DNA from: Parelaphostrongylus tenuis
Lineage: Eukaryota; Nematoda; Chromadorea; Rhabditida; Metastrongylidae
DNA: 64,000 bases
Reading direction: 5' to 3'
Assembly (NCBI GenBank): GCA_019055375.1
Contig: JAHQIW010004628.1
Span: 62,001 to 126,000, forward strand
Below the pieces are notes generated by a model. The model was not told the DNA's origin. It searched no databases and saw only the letters and a list, made by a program, of their open reading frames with translations. Positions 37,201 to 53,400 of this stretch are shown here, piece by piece. Position 1 is the first letter of the stretch. Each line of letters opens with the position of its first letter. The translations under genes were made by a program, and so were the position numbers.

Positions 37201-40200
37201 TCAGAGTTATGCCCTAAAGTACCAACCAAGCTTTATTTGGAAGCCAAAGAAGTTGGCAGAGTTGCTCTGTTCCTTGAGTGATTCACTATTCATTGCTCCT
37301 CAGTTTTTGGATTTCGAAGTCATTGAATGCATATTTGGCCTTCACATTCCCTCGCCTTGGCCTCTAATATATCAAGCCAATGCCGCTATCCTCCTACGCA
37401 GGTCTAGTATCCATTTACCAACCGCGGAAGGATAGAACTATTAGCGAAGCATGAGCGCCAGATCGGATTATCGGCCGACCACGTGCGCGACGCACAGCAC
37501 CTTTAACCACTGTGCCATATGTGCGTAGATGTTTTATCGTATTTCTGAAATGGATACTTTATAGAACTTGATTTGTTCCCTCTTAATTCAGTAGTAAATT
37601 TGGCAGCTCTGAGCGATCACTGTGCTGTTAACCATGCAGTCTACTTCTCTAACCCTTCAAGGATTCGCGCTGATGTAGGGAGGCGATGTCACGTCGTCGC
37701 TTGCGCGGTGATCACAGGAGGCGGCATCTGCCTGTTGTGTATGCATGTCTGGCAGTCTGCGCCTGGTTTTCCAAAGATCGAGTACAGGGATATCCCGTTG
37801 TCAAACTATCATTATTACTATTAGTTTGGTGGAGAAGCTCTATTGGTGAAAAGGCAAGGAAGCACCACAACGATAACGATAACCAGACGGGATAAGAACA
37901 GATAGGTTTTCTTTCTACTAAAATTATCTCTGTAGGAGTCTCTTCACTGAAATTCCATCATTCCATGATGACAAGGTTCCCTCAGAACCTGGGGTTGTTT
38001 CCTCGCATTCATCGTCCCAAAAAGTCCATCAACGGCCGCATCATTTAGGGACTCGGCAGCGTGTGATGAGGATCATTTTTGACGATATAAAGCCTATTTC
38101 ACATAATCTATCTTTTTTTTTGTTTATATCAAGGAAACCACAGCTTCAATAAGCGTTAAGAACAACGGTGTGTTTCAGGCTCTAGACCCTGATCGTTTCT
38201 GTTTTGCGTTAGTTTTGGTAATCTTTGTCATTTGCTTGTTGATGCACTGCACCTCCAAATGCATCTTGTGTGTTCATAATGTTGACTGCTCAAGGGTTAC
38301 GCTTGGCTTAGTGGAAGAGGTGTCATGAGACACAGACGTGGTAGTTTGCTTCCGTGCCTATATCCTCCCAAATCTTCCAGCTCTCCGAGCTCGACAAATT
38401 AATGCCAGGCATGCTCGAGAGGATAGCAGCAATAACTCGATGCATCAGTGGGGCATCGCGAGTCACTTTAAAGAGCCAAATATGCATTCAGTCACCTCAA
38501 GCGTTTGATATAGTCGAATGCATGCATGTGTCGCACGAAATCTCCTTCTGTTGATATTCAGCTGAGCAGTAAACGTCTTTTTAATAGATGCAGAAGTACT
38601 ACCCCTTTGGTAATATTGTTGCTACTGTTTTCACTGTGCTCAAGAAAAAAATATAGCGTTATCGCCGGGCTGTACCGTTGCAGATGTTTGAGCATTTCTG
38701 AGTTTTCTCATAAAAATTGTAAAACTCTTTGTCAGTCGTTGTGACCTTGTTGTGACATCGAGCCACACGGTGTGCATAAAAATTTGGCATTCAATGAGAC
38801 CTACCAACCAAAATGTCGTTGTAGCCTATTACGTGTCTTTCACAATACACTATTAATACGTTTTTGATTAATTGGGATATTGACTCTTGATGCATTCTTT
38901 CTCAGCAGCGCCAAATGAGAGATGGCGAAACGCAGACCGAACATCCTAACATATGGGCGGAATCTGACGAGCAAATTGAGCGTCGACTCTCTCGTTTACT
39001 AAGACAGCCAGCTTTTCAACAGTTGGTGGAAAGAATGCGGAATCATGCCTCCCAAGTTAGATCTAACGGAGCACAAAGTCGCTATAATAGCCATGGCAGG
39101 TAGTTCTTTTATGGCAAATCTTATTGTGAGCAGCCAGGCCGATGTTAGTAGTAAAAATTACAATATCTTTCAGTCTGCGTGAAACTCAATGCAAGCAGTG
39201 ATGTGGTGTGACTCTATGTCGCTCTTTGTGTTTTCATTTTCATTTTATTCGTTACTACCTCTAAAATGCAGAAATCTGAAATTAATGGCACATCAGTCCA
39301 ACGTTCACTATCTGATTATATAAGAAAAATCATTCCTTGTTATTCACTTTTCGTGTCATATTTATGCACATCGAACATTGTTTTGTTTGCACCGATTAAT
39401 CAGTGCAGTTCGTTGTGGTGAACACTTTGGTTGATTTGTTAGTTCAAGTCTTTTTTTCCTTCATACGTGTGCGACTTTCATGTTCTATCAACTGATCATA
39501 CTTTGAAGAAGTTGTGAATAAAGTGAACTTGAGTCCTTCGTCTTACTCTTATATTGCTTTCGTTATAAGCATTCACTTTGTCAGATGACGGGTTTTCACG
39601 AGTCCTGTGGTATGCCAAAGCTTATGGAACGGCCTAATATGTGAGCAAACATCGCGATCGAATACAATATGACAGAAACAGTAGAGCGGAAACCCCAATG
39701 GGCAGTGGGGAACTTAATAAGCCCGAAGAAATGATAATTGAGGGTTCGAAGCCACATCAGATTTGAAGTTTTACTTGCATCTCATCACTGTTGAGATTAC
39801 TGTGAGGCCTTCAAAAATATCATTGTCTCAATTCAAGATGGGGTTTTCACATGAAAAAGTCCACATCTGACAATTCTAAACTGTTATCCACCAACAATTC
39901 GCTTGAGAGCAGATATTTAGCTGATCTTAGCTCTTTATACGAAGAATTCCTAAACGTCGTATTTGAGTCATATTTTCCGCGTTCTTCATCAATCCATAAT
40001 GGTCTTGCCATCCTCATCCACTTAGAACTCATGTGGCAACGTTTATAGACATCTCTATAGTTCACGGTTTCTTTCATATTCCAGTGTAGCCCTCCCGAAG
40101 AAATTTGCCGGGAAGGCTATACAAAACTGTGAGAAAAAGCGAATGACTACGGTCAACGCATGCCCACGCGGACGAATCGCCCGCTCTGTCTGCGCCCACA

Positions 40201-40439
40201 AAGACGGCTTCTCCTCGTCGCTTGCACTGGCGCTGTCGCGTCGTATTACATGCGAGTTTGTCATTCCGCATTATCACAATATTTCAAAGCTAATGGAAAC
40301 GCGAAAGTGCATGTTTACACTTTTACTACAGACACTTTATTGTTGCGCCTTCACAGCAGAAATATATATTTATTTGTAATTTTATTCATATAGTCATATT
40401 TTTTGCATATATATGCATATATGTATATATATATATAAA

Positions 40440-40475
<36 letters not shown>

Positions 40476-43400
40476 AAATTGCGTTCTCCGTAGCGATACA
40501 CTATTCCGTGTTACATTATAGTCTACTTGGATTTTATACGACTCTTCTCTATTATCCGACAGGGGCTTTCGAAAGAGATTGTTCGCTGAACAAGACTCTC
40601 CAAAATACTCTTAGTCATCATTTAGGAGCGAATCTCCTAAAATTAACTGACGTATTTGTTGTCTAGAAAAGTCCTGTTACAGCGCTGTGGCACGATAAAT
40701 GAAACTGTGTTTCATACACGTTGGTTATGAAAGTGATTGAATGCGTAGATTGCGTGTTAGTGCAATCTTTCCAGAGGCGATAAAGGCAAGATTGCCGACA
40801 CGGAGTCATTAGTTTACTGCGTTGGGTTATTGTAAATGCAATGCACTGTCGAAGTTTGTCGTTTGATATTGGAATAAATTCCTAGGTAAATGCGGTCATG
40901 TTATATTATATATTATTATTGCTAATAGCGTTCTATTTGCTCTTAATTTTGTATCCATTTTGGACTATGCAAAGAATGTTAATTGGTGCAAAAGCAATGG
41001 CGGTTTCATACTTTGAGTTCAAAATGGGCGTAAAGCAGCAGAGACAATGGCGACTTCAGCAACACATATGAGCAAAAAATTGGCAATTATCATACAGGGA
41101 AGCAATGTCAAAAGTTTTATTAAGTAGACGAGAGCTTTGGAAAGGAGGAGTTAGGTGATCGGGTATGGAAATCTGACAACGACACGTTTAAAGCATTCAT
41201 CAACGCTGACCCTTCTACGACAACGCGAGACGCTAAGGAAAAACTTAACGTCGACTATTTTACGGCCATTGGCTATCCAAAGCAAGTTGAGCGAGTGGAA
41301 AAGTTCAAAAATTCGACTTTTCTATAAATCTCGGCATAATCAGTATTTTTATGAAAATCGAGAAAACTTATCTTGTTAGCTGACGCGAGGTTGGTAAATT
41401 AGTCGTAGAAGTTCGGCTGACGTTTCGGCGACTCGCCTTCTTCAGAGCTTGAGCGTATGTAGTACTATCTTGTTAGCATAGTTAGACTAATCTACATACG
41501 CTCGGGCTTTGAAGAAGGCGAGTCGCCGAGACGTCAGCCGAACTTCACGACTAATTTACCAACCTCGCGTCAGCTAATCAAGATGAGTGGAAAAGGTTGG
41601 TGCAAAGTAGTGACGGTTTATTTACTGCCAACTGAGAGTCACACGTAGCACAACGAACACTCCAAAAGTTGGACGATTTGAGCTACAAAGTCTTATCACA
41701 TCTTTCACTTCGCCGAACCTCGTGCCTACCGGCTATCCCTTTTCCAAGTATCTTGACAACTTCTTGCGAAGAAAACTTTTCGACAACGAACAGAATGCAG
41801 AAGATGCCTTCCATAATGTACTAATTCCAGAGCATCATTTTTGTCTCACATAAGTAAGCACATCACATTCCCTCGGCAAAAATGCGTTAATTGTAGTGAA
41901 TCCTACTTTGATTGACAAAGATGTCATTGAGTCTGATTGCAAACATTCATGATTCTCAACCAGAAACTGCAGTTACTTTCGCGAAGTTCTATACTACCTG
42001 TGCTCAGTAAGATCGCTGAAACCATCGCATCCGCTGTTAAAAAAAGCACTGTATTGATCCAATAACTTGTGATATTATCCTAAACTCATCATCAATCAGT
42101 GCAGTCTTTTGATAACCTCAGACAATTTTGCACTAATGTAATGAATATGTAGTGATCGTTGAATTAATCAGCCAAGGTAGCTTGATTGAGCCAGCGAACA
42201 TAAATGAATTTCATTGCAGTTTATAATCATAGCATTACATATATATTCCGCTGTCAATGGTTTCCGGACATAGTGTAAAGCAACTGGAAAAGCCGAAGAT
42301 ATGGTGTTCCAAAAGCAGTCTTTTTGTATCGTCATAATGATGAAGAAGAAATTTGCAAGCAGCTTATAAAATATCGACCGTAAATCAATGTTATCAATCA
42401 GCCACGAAAGTGATTCGAACTCTAGGAGCTGTTGACATGAAATGTGAGAAATACCTTTTTCTTTTATCCTTCAGGTTTCGTACAGTCGCAAACATACCAT
42501 CCAGTCACAAGGCTGGAGATAAGTGTCAAAGAAGTTAAAACACTATGCATCCTGCATCATTATTGCGATTCTCGTCAAAATAAGAGACCTAAATATGGAA
42601 ACATGCATTCGGTTGATTAACTTTTATATAGTAATCCACAAATCTGCCGAATTTGTAAACAACGGTTGAACTCTTTATGACGTCATGTATCAAATGGATG
42701 ATATAACGAGACGAAAGAATGACGCCTTCTGTATTGGCTTTACCAGCAAGAAAAATTTATTAAGCACAATGTCACCTGAAACTTGCAAAAGTTCCTTTCT
42801 AGCTTAGAAGGATTTCTGTTAATAATCCTATCGCTCTCAATGCATGTTCATTTGAGGAACCACTCTGTTGAATATCAGCACACTTGATAATCGATGAAAC
42901 AGCTCCCCTAACTCTGATGATCTCCAAGCTACGTCAAAGTGACCTTTATCAGCTTCATGACAGAGATCGAACCCGAGCCCCCATGGCAACAAACCCAATT
43001 TTAGGTAACATTTGAGAATTTTTACGTAACTACCGCACTTGAGAGCCACAAATTTCTTAAGACCAGCACACAAAATTCTGCGCCAGCCTTTCAAAGATGC
43101 ATATATTATTGAACAGTCAAAATAATTCCAAAAAAGAATGTTTCAAGCCTAAACGAGGTTGGTACGGCAGGGCCATACACCGGTGTTTCGGAGGTTTCCG
43201 CCTCCTGGTCAGTGACCTCCGCCCACATTGAGCCCTTCAATGTAGCAAGGAGGGAGGCGTGATGATGCATAGTGTACAATGACACTGGTCCATCACCACT
43301 ATTCAGTAGATGGATTTCGGCTAGTAGACCAACATTAATCCATAAGATCGACTGCTTTTAAAACCTCGTGATAAACATTCAAAATGATTCCAAAAAAAGA

Positions 43401-46400
43401 ATGTTTCAAGCCTAAACGAGATCGTGAGCACGAGCAACAATCTACAAGCACAGACAATACATTGAAGGATAAAGTAGCTTTTTTTTCTGAACGAAAAGCC
43501 TTCCTGTTTGATTGCCTTTGTGTTTAGAAAATAAGGTTCAACGGAATGAAACGGGGAACGGTGTACTTTGTCAGCTCCACGAAGAAGATTCCATCCTTAT
43601 CGATTGGCTTATGACAACGAAGTTTTTGTCGGTGTTACAAGATTATATTTGGTTTTTAATCTAGGTAAACTGAATTCGCGGAATAGTTAAGCCTAGCAGC
43701 CTAATGTCTTTGCGACTCAAGCGTAGATGTTAATGCGTGCTGTTACGGATGTGGTGAAATATTAACGTTAACTGCGAATCTGTTGTCAATGAGCAAATCG
43801 CAAATAATTTTGATTTGAGCAGTGCAAAAGTGGAAAAATTGAAATTTTTTTCCAGTTAATTAATCAAACTAAAATATACTTTCTTGAATTAGTGACCAAT
43901 TAGATGTGATGGCGAATGGCCAAAAATAACATCTTCCTGGAACTTTCATATAGTCTAATGAACGTACAGAAGTTTTATTCTTATGACCGGTTCTCTCAAT
44001 CCGAACAGAGTACAAGCTGCTCACCAAGCATAACAGAAATAATTTCTGCAACAAAGCACTCATCTGGTATAGCTTTTTAATGTCGGATTTCAGTGTGGAA
44101 TAGACAGGTGTTCAACCAATACACGATCCAGCCTTACCTATTGTTCTAATTTACAAAAGTAGAGCGAGAATGTTCTCGATCGACTTATCAAATGTGAGGA
44201 AATCTGTTCCTTACCTAAATGTGAGCGTCGTAGGAAATTTCCGAGTAAAGCTAAGCACAAAAGCATCGATCGGCGTAATGATTCACGGCAGAGAAGATAG
44301 ATGAATATTTGATGGCAGACATATGAAATAGCATAGTCTTTTTATCTGATTAAGGATCAATGTAATTACAGCCGGAACCTATGAATTCTTGTAGCTATTA
44401 GCATTTATAACGTTAGTTTCTTAGATTGAAAGGATTCATTACAAAAAAGACTACTTCGACCGGTATTGTGAATTACGTAAACGAGGTGCCTTGTCAAAGG
44501 ACAGAGCTGTAATCAATGCAGTGAACCAATTTTTTCCTCAACAACCTGAATAGCGTAATAAATCAGGAAGCTGACTTTCACAAAACCTTTGCATAAATAA
44601 TGGAAACTATCTCATAAAGTGTCCTTCCAATGCTTACGCGAGATTGGAATAGTTTCTTCAGGATCGACGGCTGACGTTACGGCGGCCTTGGCTTCCTCAG
44701 AGTTTAGACGTCCTATCTATATCTAATGGTTGAAGTTTATATTACTCCTTCTCTGCGGTACCGAAATTTCAAAAAAACAATCGTGCGCAACTAAACCGCA
44801 CGTATGTGATGGAGTCATTCAGTGATACGGCGCTATACACAAACGTTTCGATTCAGATTCATTTCAATCCGTTCGGAGCCATATCGGTTTCTCATAGAGC
44901 AGGCGGCGCGCTTCAATTACAGTGTGATATTTTCCAATGAAACTTAGATTTCTATCGCCACTAAAGGAGGACAATCGTCACCAAACTGTGGACTATGATA
45001 GAAAAACTTCATCAGCTATGTGTACTAGAAACATCGACAATGCTTCTCCAAAATCCCACGCTCTCAAGACAAAAAGCAGATACCTATCGAAGCGTCGTAT
45101 TCCGAACTATTACTGAACATTCCTATGCATTGTACATTTTTTATCCACATTTGAATCATGTTCCTCCCACTTTTCATGTCAGTGACTATTTGCCTTAGTA
45201 CATCACCGCAAACAAAGAATGTTTAAATAATTAATGCGTTGTGAGCCTGAGTATTTGAAATAAAATATTGCTACATAAATGCTTCAATTTTGATATATTT
45301 CGATTCCATACAATACCCAAAAGTCATCAGAGTGCTCTAAAATCAGCAAGCTATAACCAGTCTGCCAAAATTTATGCCTTACACCGCATACGATGCCAAT
45401 TTTTCGATAATCTTTGAAATTCCCGGTCACTAGTGCACTTCAGGAGTTTCGGCTTGCATAGAACTATAATAGAGATGTTTTGCTATCGCTTCATGAGTAA
45501 TCGTTTGATACTCTCCCGTTATCCGTACCTTGTTCCGACCCTTTGGAAAAAGTAATTTTTCTATAGTGTTTGCTGTTCAAGTAAGCATTTGATAGCTTAA
45601 ATCAAGGGAATTTGAATGAACTAACTCATTCCTGAAAAGGCCTTATTATTACGCTAAAAGGGCAAAAATAAGATTTTCCTCTTCTTTCAAAAATTTCTCC
45701 CTGATCAAAACTTTTCTCTTAGAGTTTTAATATCCAACCAGTGGATCAAATCTCAGAGATTCCAGTAATGTTCTTGGTTTTTGCAACAGACTTCTAGATG
45801 CGCTATAACAGCCAAAAAAAGATTGGGTTGTGTGAAACTGGATCATTCCTATTATTCACACCTTTCTTTGGAATTTTGAGAAAAACGCGACTTTCAGTTT
45901 TTCTTTCCGTGTTTTAAAGTCATCTCATAAATCGCATTTCAGAGACTTAAACGGTGTACTTTGTTTTCTTAATGGCTGCACTATTGCACTACAGCGGCCA
46001 AAATGAAATTTTTATTTTTTGAAATGCTTCTCGCTGAACACATCTTTTAGACTCTTAGCAACGATCTGATAGCTTAAATCTTGCCGATCTTACAAGTGTT
46101 CTTAGTTTGTGAAAAAGACTTTTTGTTGCGCTGTAGCTATCAAAAGAATGTCAAGTTTCGCGCAACGCGACGTCGACTTCGATCCATCACGCTTTGAAGA
46201 TATGTGTATGAGATTTCACCATATTGGCGCCAAGTAACACGCTTTTACCTCTATGCGAACAAGATTTCGCAACAAATGATACCAGTGCACTGCATATCGT
46301 TTTCCTCCGATTGCTTTCTACTGGTTTGCATCGAGTTCCCTCAATCATGAGCCTTTATGCTACATTAAGTACTGAAAAAGACACAGCCATGTTCCCACGA

Positions 46401-47380
46401 AAACATGGCGTGTTACAAACCGAACACCAGTGCGAGAAAGGTCGTCGAATGAAACTTGAGTTTGGTCGCAGACATTTTGGTGATGTGCCAAGCATGTTCT
46501 GGAAAAGTCTCATTGATCACGACACATCCTGCGCGCCGAATGCGAAATCCAATCTTCTTTTGGTCGTTAAAGCACAATGAGACGTCTGTTTCAAAAGCCA
46601 ACGGTATCACTTGAATTGTGGAGATTTGATCTGTCGCTTTGTTGAGAATCATCCAACGAGCTAGCTTTATACAACGATAAATGTTCGATTGAAGAACAAA
46701 ATTTTATTTCTGCCCATTCATCTCAATTGTAGCGCCTTTTCAAAAAGCAAATAAATCACTCGGATATCGTTGATTTAAGCTATTGAATGATTATTTAAAG
46801 ATCAAAAATGCCAAAAAAATACGTTTCTTCGTACTTTTGATGAGGAGGAAACGAATGAAAAATGGAACTTTTTCCTTGGAAAGCAACTTTTCACAGAAGT
46901 ATCAGTAACCATTTGAAAGCTGAGATAAGAAGCACAATGAACATTAATCGTCTCTGTAAGCAATGCCACTAAAAACACCCTTTAATTTTGTGTGTTCTAC
47001 TTTTGTAAGTTGATGTTTTTAGTACAAATGCCTGTATCTATCGCGGTTCTGAAAACTCGCAATTAATTTCTATACAATTACTTTCAGGCGGTTCGAAAGG
47101 CTATTAGCACACTGAGATCATCCTGGAATTTTATCTGCTTGCGATGACTATCCTATCCCATATACAAAAGTGCGTTGTAAACAAGAAAAGTCAGATCTTT
47201 GTATTGTATTAATGTAGTATTTAATCGTAAAAGCTGTGAAGTGAAGTTGCTTGGATCATATTTTCAATGAAAGGTTTTGTTATCTGTAAAAAAATGCTGA
47301 AAAATCATGTAAACTGGGAACCTTACAATCTACGATGTTATTGTATGTTATTTAGGATAGTAGGCATATAGAAGTTGCTG

Positions 47381-47411
<31 letters not shown>

Positions 47412-50400
47412 ATATATCAACGCTGGTCCGATTTCTTCAGAAAGCGATAGAAGGAAGATATGATGCTCAGCGAATCCCTATAGCGAGGAGGACCCACTGG
47501 GCTACTCTTGCACGCGATAGTGAAAAATGGAAGAGTAGCTGGTACCCGCTCGAGTCACTCGACGTTCAACGGGACGACAGGTGATAAAGTGATATATATA
47601 ATGTCGAGAGAGAGTATGGGGGGGGGGGAGGGAGATTTGCTACCAAAGAGTCTCTGTTGAGTCATACTATATTAACACATCATGTCGATTACAAATTATT
47701 CGGTGCAACTCTGTTATCGAAAGGTTTTTTCGGCGAGATCTTTTTTGTCTGAGTTTTTGAGGAAAGAATCTCGGGACTGTTATTAATCAATCGTAAGCGC
47801 ATATCATTGTAAATTCAAAACGTACTCGACTTTGGAAAAGATTACTCATAATTCTGTAGCATTCAAAATAAAATTAGGTTTCACACCCGTCGCGCACTTC
47901 CACATTTATAGCGCCTATAATTCGCGGGAAGCACGAAAAGCATATGAGCGTGTAGAGGAAATGTTTTGAGCATCACAGCCATACGTCTTGTTCGAAATTT
48001 TTCCGAGAACGGAGAAAAATTCCAAATTTGATAATTCAAAAGTTCGACTTTCCATAAACCCCGGCATAATTAATTGTTATATGAAAATCGGAAACACTTA
48101 GTTTGATTAGCTGACGCGAGGTTGGTAAATTAGTCATAGAAGTTCGGCTGACGTTTCGGCGACCCGCCTTCTCCAGAGCCTGGGCGTATGTAGTATTATC
48201 TCTTAGTATAGTTACACTAATACTACATACGCCCAGGCTCTGAAGAAGGCGGGTTGCCGAAACGTCAGCCGAACTTCTGCGACTAATTCACCAACCTCGC
48301 GTCAGCTAATCAAGATAAGTTTTCTCAGATTTGATAGTAAGAATCGCACTCCACATGTGAATCGCGCTATCAATACATATCAACCATACACCCTAGGCTA
48401 CCAGCAATGCACCAGTGTTTGAAACTCAATTTTATCTTCCATGCTGCAGTTCATTAAAGCGATGTTTTTAGAAAACACGCGCACTTTCGGAATCGGCGAA
48501 AGTTACACTATCGAAAGATTACTGATTGTTTGCCGAGTAAGCATTGTACTGTGAGAAATAAGCGTGTGTGAAATACAATTCCAGTTTTTCCAGAACAGCA
48601 CTGTACGGAGACTTTTCAAGAAAACGAATGCACTTGTGGAATTTTTCAATATACCCTTTGATGTATAGTAATGTGTAAAACTTTCGCGTCAGACAGGACT
48701 CAAATTCCCATCTCACTCTATCCGATAGCGCGTGCTCTATTCCGTTGCACTACTGACACCCATTTTGCGCACCACTCTTTCTACGCTACAACGCATCAAA
48801 GGGTATGAAAAGCTCATGCGACGCTAGAAGTGTTTGAATAAAAAATTTCATACTTTTGAAATTGTCGAGATTTACATTATTCAGTGACCAGTGAATGTTT
48901 AGGAAAGGGCTATAGCCAACGAGATATAACAACGATAGCGCGTTCGCTTAGAGCAAAATATCGTTCATATTCCAAAGCGCTGTGGGATGGCCTTCTTGAA
49001 AAACAAATATATTTTTAGACTGACAATAATTTGAGATTTTGAGTGATTGCCAGCACTCCAATGAAAATCTTCGTTCAAAAGAGAAGGTTCTTTTGAAGAC
49101 CTATACCGATTTCGGAGTTGTAACCATTATTCCATAATCCATCATCCGCGTAAGGCATATGTCTTTGTTGAACATCCAACTAAAGCAATCATCACTAAAC
49201 AATGGAGAGCTATGGTACCTAAGGGTGTACCGGCGGCGAACGATAGGCGACTTGTCAGTCAGAACCAGCGACTCAGCGACTTGCGCTGTGCACTACTAAA
49301 CGATTTCCGATTCGGTTATCTTTTACTCATTCAATCAACTTCTGTTCTTGGTGTTCACGTCGTAGTTCCTTTCAGCATTATACCAACTTTATTCCATACA
49401 ACAGCGAATGAAAGGGCAAAATGTACACGATACGCTCACCGCTATAAGTTGTCAATAAGGACTGTACTACTGTGTATAGACCGCGAAAAAGTCTTTACAT
49501 CGACATGTTGCAATAACGTCAGGAGGCTGTCATCGCCTTCGCTCCGAAAATGAAATAGGATTGGAGAAGTACAATCAGGGCTTTCATAATGTGTATAGAC
49601 TAAAGAACTGCTTTAGGCTCCAATTCTGTTTGATTTCATTGTCATGTAACAATTAATCTCTTCTTGATCTGAATTTTGATTTGTTCATTAGTACTCTTTG
49701 TCAGGAAAATTGTTATAGAATGATGTTGAAGTGTTGTTTTGTTGAATTTACGAAGAAAAAATACCTTGAGTAAAAGAAGTGTGGGTAAGAGTTAAGAATA
49801 TGCGTCTATTTTAGAAAGACACTCTACAAATTGATGATTACGAACTCCTTGAAGGCTTGCCCCCGTACCCCAGTAGAATTACCTTCATATAAGTTTCTTT
49901 CTGAAGTCGTAATTGAGATTATATATTCGAAAAGTATGCAAGAAGTATATAAATGCATTGTTAGCCCATGGATGTACGTATTTGAGAAGAAATTCTTTCA
50001 TATCATAATATCCATCTTTCGTAGCGAGAAAACTTACTAAGAAAGAAAATCTTACTATACAATATGATCAAGTCCGCTATAATCTAAAACAATGCACGCC
50101 GGAAGTAAGAACTTAAATTTATCTCGTTAGCAAAACGAGCCGTGAAGGTCATTTCACAAATCATACCACGTTTTAAAATCGAGAACTGTTAGATTATTCA
50201 ATGACCGCAACAACATAGACTCAGATGAAATAAGCCAATATTATGTAGCAGAATTCCTTTTCATTCATGCACTTCGATGTTGTTAATATACACACTGACG
50301 TAGACTGATGTGCAGAATCTGATGTGAACTGATGTGCAGGCTGATGTGCAATCATCGGGCGCAGAAGTTTTGCACTTACACTTTACATCAATGGGTATAT

Positions 50401-53400
50401 TATATAAGAACTAAATAAATGTTCCTTCTTATAGAGATGTAGTTTTCTCGATGAATGTAGGAAATTTGTCTACATATGATCTTTCTTTTTTACAAAAAAA
50501 ACCTTATGGAAGTTTATTTGCAAAACTCCATCATTAATGCTGATGATGTCCTCTTGAGACTTTAGTTCATCGATTAAATTCCCATGTTGCATTGCAACGA
50601 GGTGAGCGCTGCGCGTAGATCACCCGAGCGTTCCCGATCGGGTCAGTTCAAAAATTTTCAATAATAGGCGCTCTTCGTGGTTTCTACATTTCTGCTTTTC
50701 TTAGCGCTACCGTTAAGATATTAGACGAACAGACGGTGTTCGTGATTCATGTCCTTCACAATGCTTTCTTCCAAAAAATGGGGAAGTAACAAAAGCTCCC
50801 ACCCTTAATGTCTTGAGACATTGCTTCCTAAATTAAACGGTTATCTTTTTTTGTCTGTAAATAGAAAAATCTTGCGCAAGGAAGGCAATTATCTAGTTCC
50901 ATTTGGATTTCTCACGCAGGGTCATTGATTGATCTAGGTTTGGGTAACTTCATCAGGATGCTTCTTCGTGAGAAACTGTAAATTCTAATTGCGATAACTT
51001 CTTGAAATCAAAATACCAACAATCTTTGAGCATCGACATTGAAAACAGCATTAATGGCCATTAAATTACATTGGCAAAAGATGCCACCATTGTTTTAGAT
51101 TAGTAATTCTTAAGTTGCCCATATAGCAATAGGAAGGTTCTGGAATTGTGAAAGCAATTATATCATTTTGCACGACACGTCTTCAGATTTTTTGTGCGGC
51201 TTTCAGACTTCTAGCATCCGGTTTATCACCTGACAATCACCGCTCGCTTGAGAATTTCGTCTTTTTCGCGAACATCGTAGAATCGATGAGACAGATCTCG
51301 TAATAACGACGATACGTCTGGGCAAAGATTACCAAAGATCATCAGTGACTGCTGATTGATATCGCTTCATGTAAGGAACTTTTTGATCAGGGGCTTAGGG
51401 GCGCATATAGTCCAGTGGTTAGAAGCCCTATGCACTGCTGTTACGACTGGATCTGTCACTACTTCAAGCTCGCATCCCTGGTGTTTGAATTGACTCTGAA
51501 CTCTCTTAAGGTGATTGCAGTTAGCACTGACCTAATACTTTAGGTGTAGAACACGGTAAGATTAACAAGTTTACTGCGGATAAACTGTCAGTAGAAGAAT
51601 CGGATAAGTGGATTGAGTATGGTGGGATTACAGTAACCTAACGATCCAACTACTAACTGCTAGCTGATGACAACGAATGACAAGCAATTACAACGGATGA
51701 CAAGCAATGACAGCGGATGACAAGCATGACAACCAACTTTCTGCTTTGACGAAAGCTTATATATGGACCACAGACAAAGAGTTTGCCGATGAAGCGCTAC
51801 ACTAAGCCTACGAGTACATAAAAAATCTACGCACACAAAGAGTTATATTCGAAAACAAAAGGTTAACATGCGTACGAAAGCGGACAAGCAAGATGATGGT
51901 TTAAGATAAAATTAACAGAAAGAATTTCCCGCTCATACCACATGGGAGAAAAATTCGTAACACAAAAGTGACAAGTTCATCTGCGATGGGAACGTAAACA
52001 TAAAGGACGTTGGGCAGCTGCACATTCGTTCCCCGACACCGACAACTTACAAGAATACAGTATACCAAATCAAATAATTCCAAACACCTGGCTCACCAAA
52101 CCTCCCACTTCTCCAACGTAGGAAGGTAGCATGTTTAGCAGATCTTATATATGGAGATACACCATTGCAAGTGATCAAATGGAACAAATATGCGTTCAGT
52201 CACTTTATAATGCTTTGAAATGGGTTCGACTTTTGAGGGTTGGCTAATGCTTAAAGCTTTCTGTCTTACGTACTGGTAAGAATTACAGAGCTGTAGCTTA
52301 CACTTGTCTAAACGAGTTGATATTTCTGACAAAACTAGTATTCACAAGGATATCATCCCACAAAACTCCGCTTTCATGTCCCGTCCACACTTCCAACGGC
52401 AAACTGGAAAGAGACCAATGTTTCCTCTTATCGCTTACTCGACAGTTAGTGGCGTGTTAGTTGATTTTTCTGACCTGTACTTTCACGACAAAGTGTTGTC
52501 TAAATTTATCCGAAATGGCTTTTATTATCAATGAAAGGGTCTAATAGTTTCTTGTTACTTCGAAATCACGCAATTCAGATTCATTGTTACGAAATAAAAA
52601 AGCTCGTCTTTTTATAAGTTGCGAACAGATATTTTGCTTGGAACTGTGTGCACAATATTATTTATACTAAATTTACGTAAGACAAAATTATCTACGAATA
52701 TGAAGAGACATCACATTATAATAGTTCATTAACGAATACAATAGAATTTCCTTTAGCACCTTTGCTATACATGATATCGGTGTGAGTCGAACTCAGAGAA
52801 TCTATTGGATATGTGCGGGCAATTACGGACCAAAATTCGGAGTGCAAAAGAGTCTTGAAATATGCGAGAATGCTGCAAGCCAATCAGATGTTATCAAATT
52901 CATCAACATCACAAATTTATTCTGAAGATAAGACAGGGCGAAGCTTATTCTCGTATACGAGAAGCCTACGTGTTATTCCGATTCTACTAAGCTGAGGAAA
53001 AAGTTTCTTAGTATCAGCGAAAAATTCAAATTTCTCGTTTGTTTCACACGAATATGTTATTGTAAATTCATGGGGTACAAGAAACTCCCACGGCAACGCT
53101 AATTATAACGTTGAAGGATTAGTATCCGCGCTGATTCGCTGAAGGCGCGCTGTTTCAGCAAGACAATGCCAAACCTCATACAGCAACGAAGACTACACAA
53201 AAGTTTGATGAATTGAAGGGAGTCGAGATCTTGCTGGATCCAGCCAACAGTTCGAGTTGCGCCGTTCGATTGATTCAATTCCGCTAGTACAAGTTTCTAT
53301 TGACGCCGATCGAGACAATGATCAGCTGAAAGGCATGGGAGTTCTTAGATTCAAAGCCAAGGAATGGCAATTTTGAGCAGATCCGAATGCTTGTAGATCG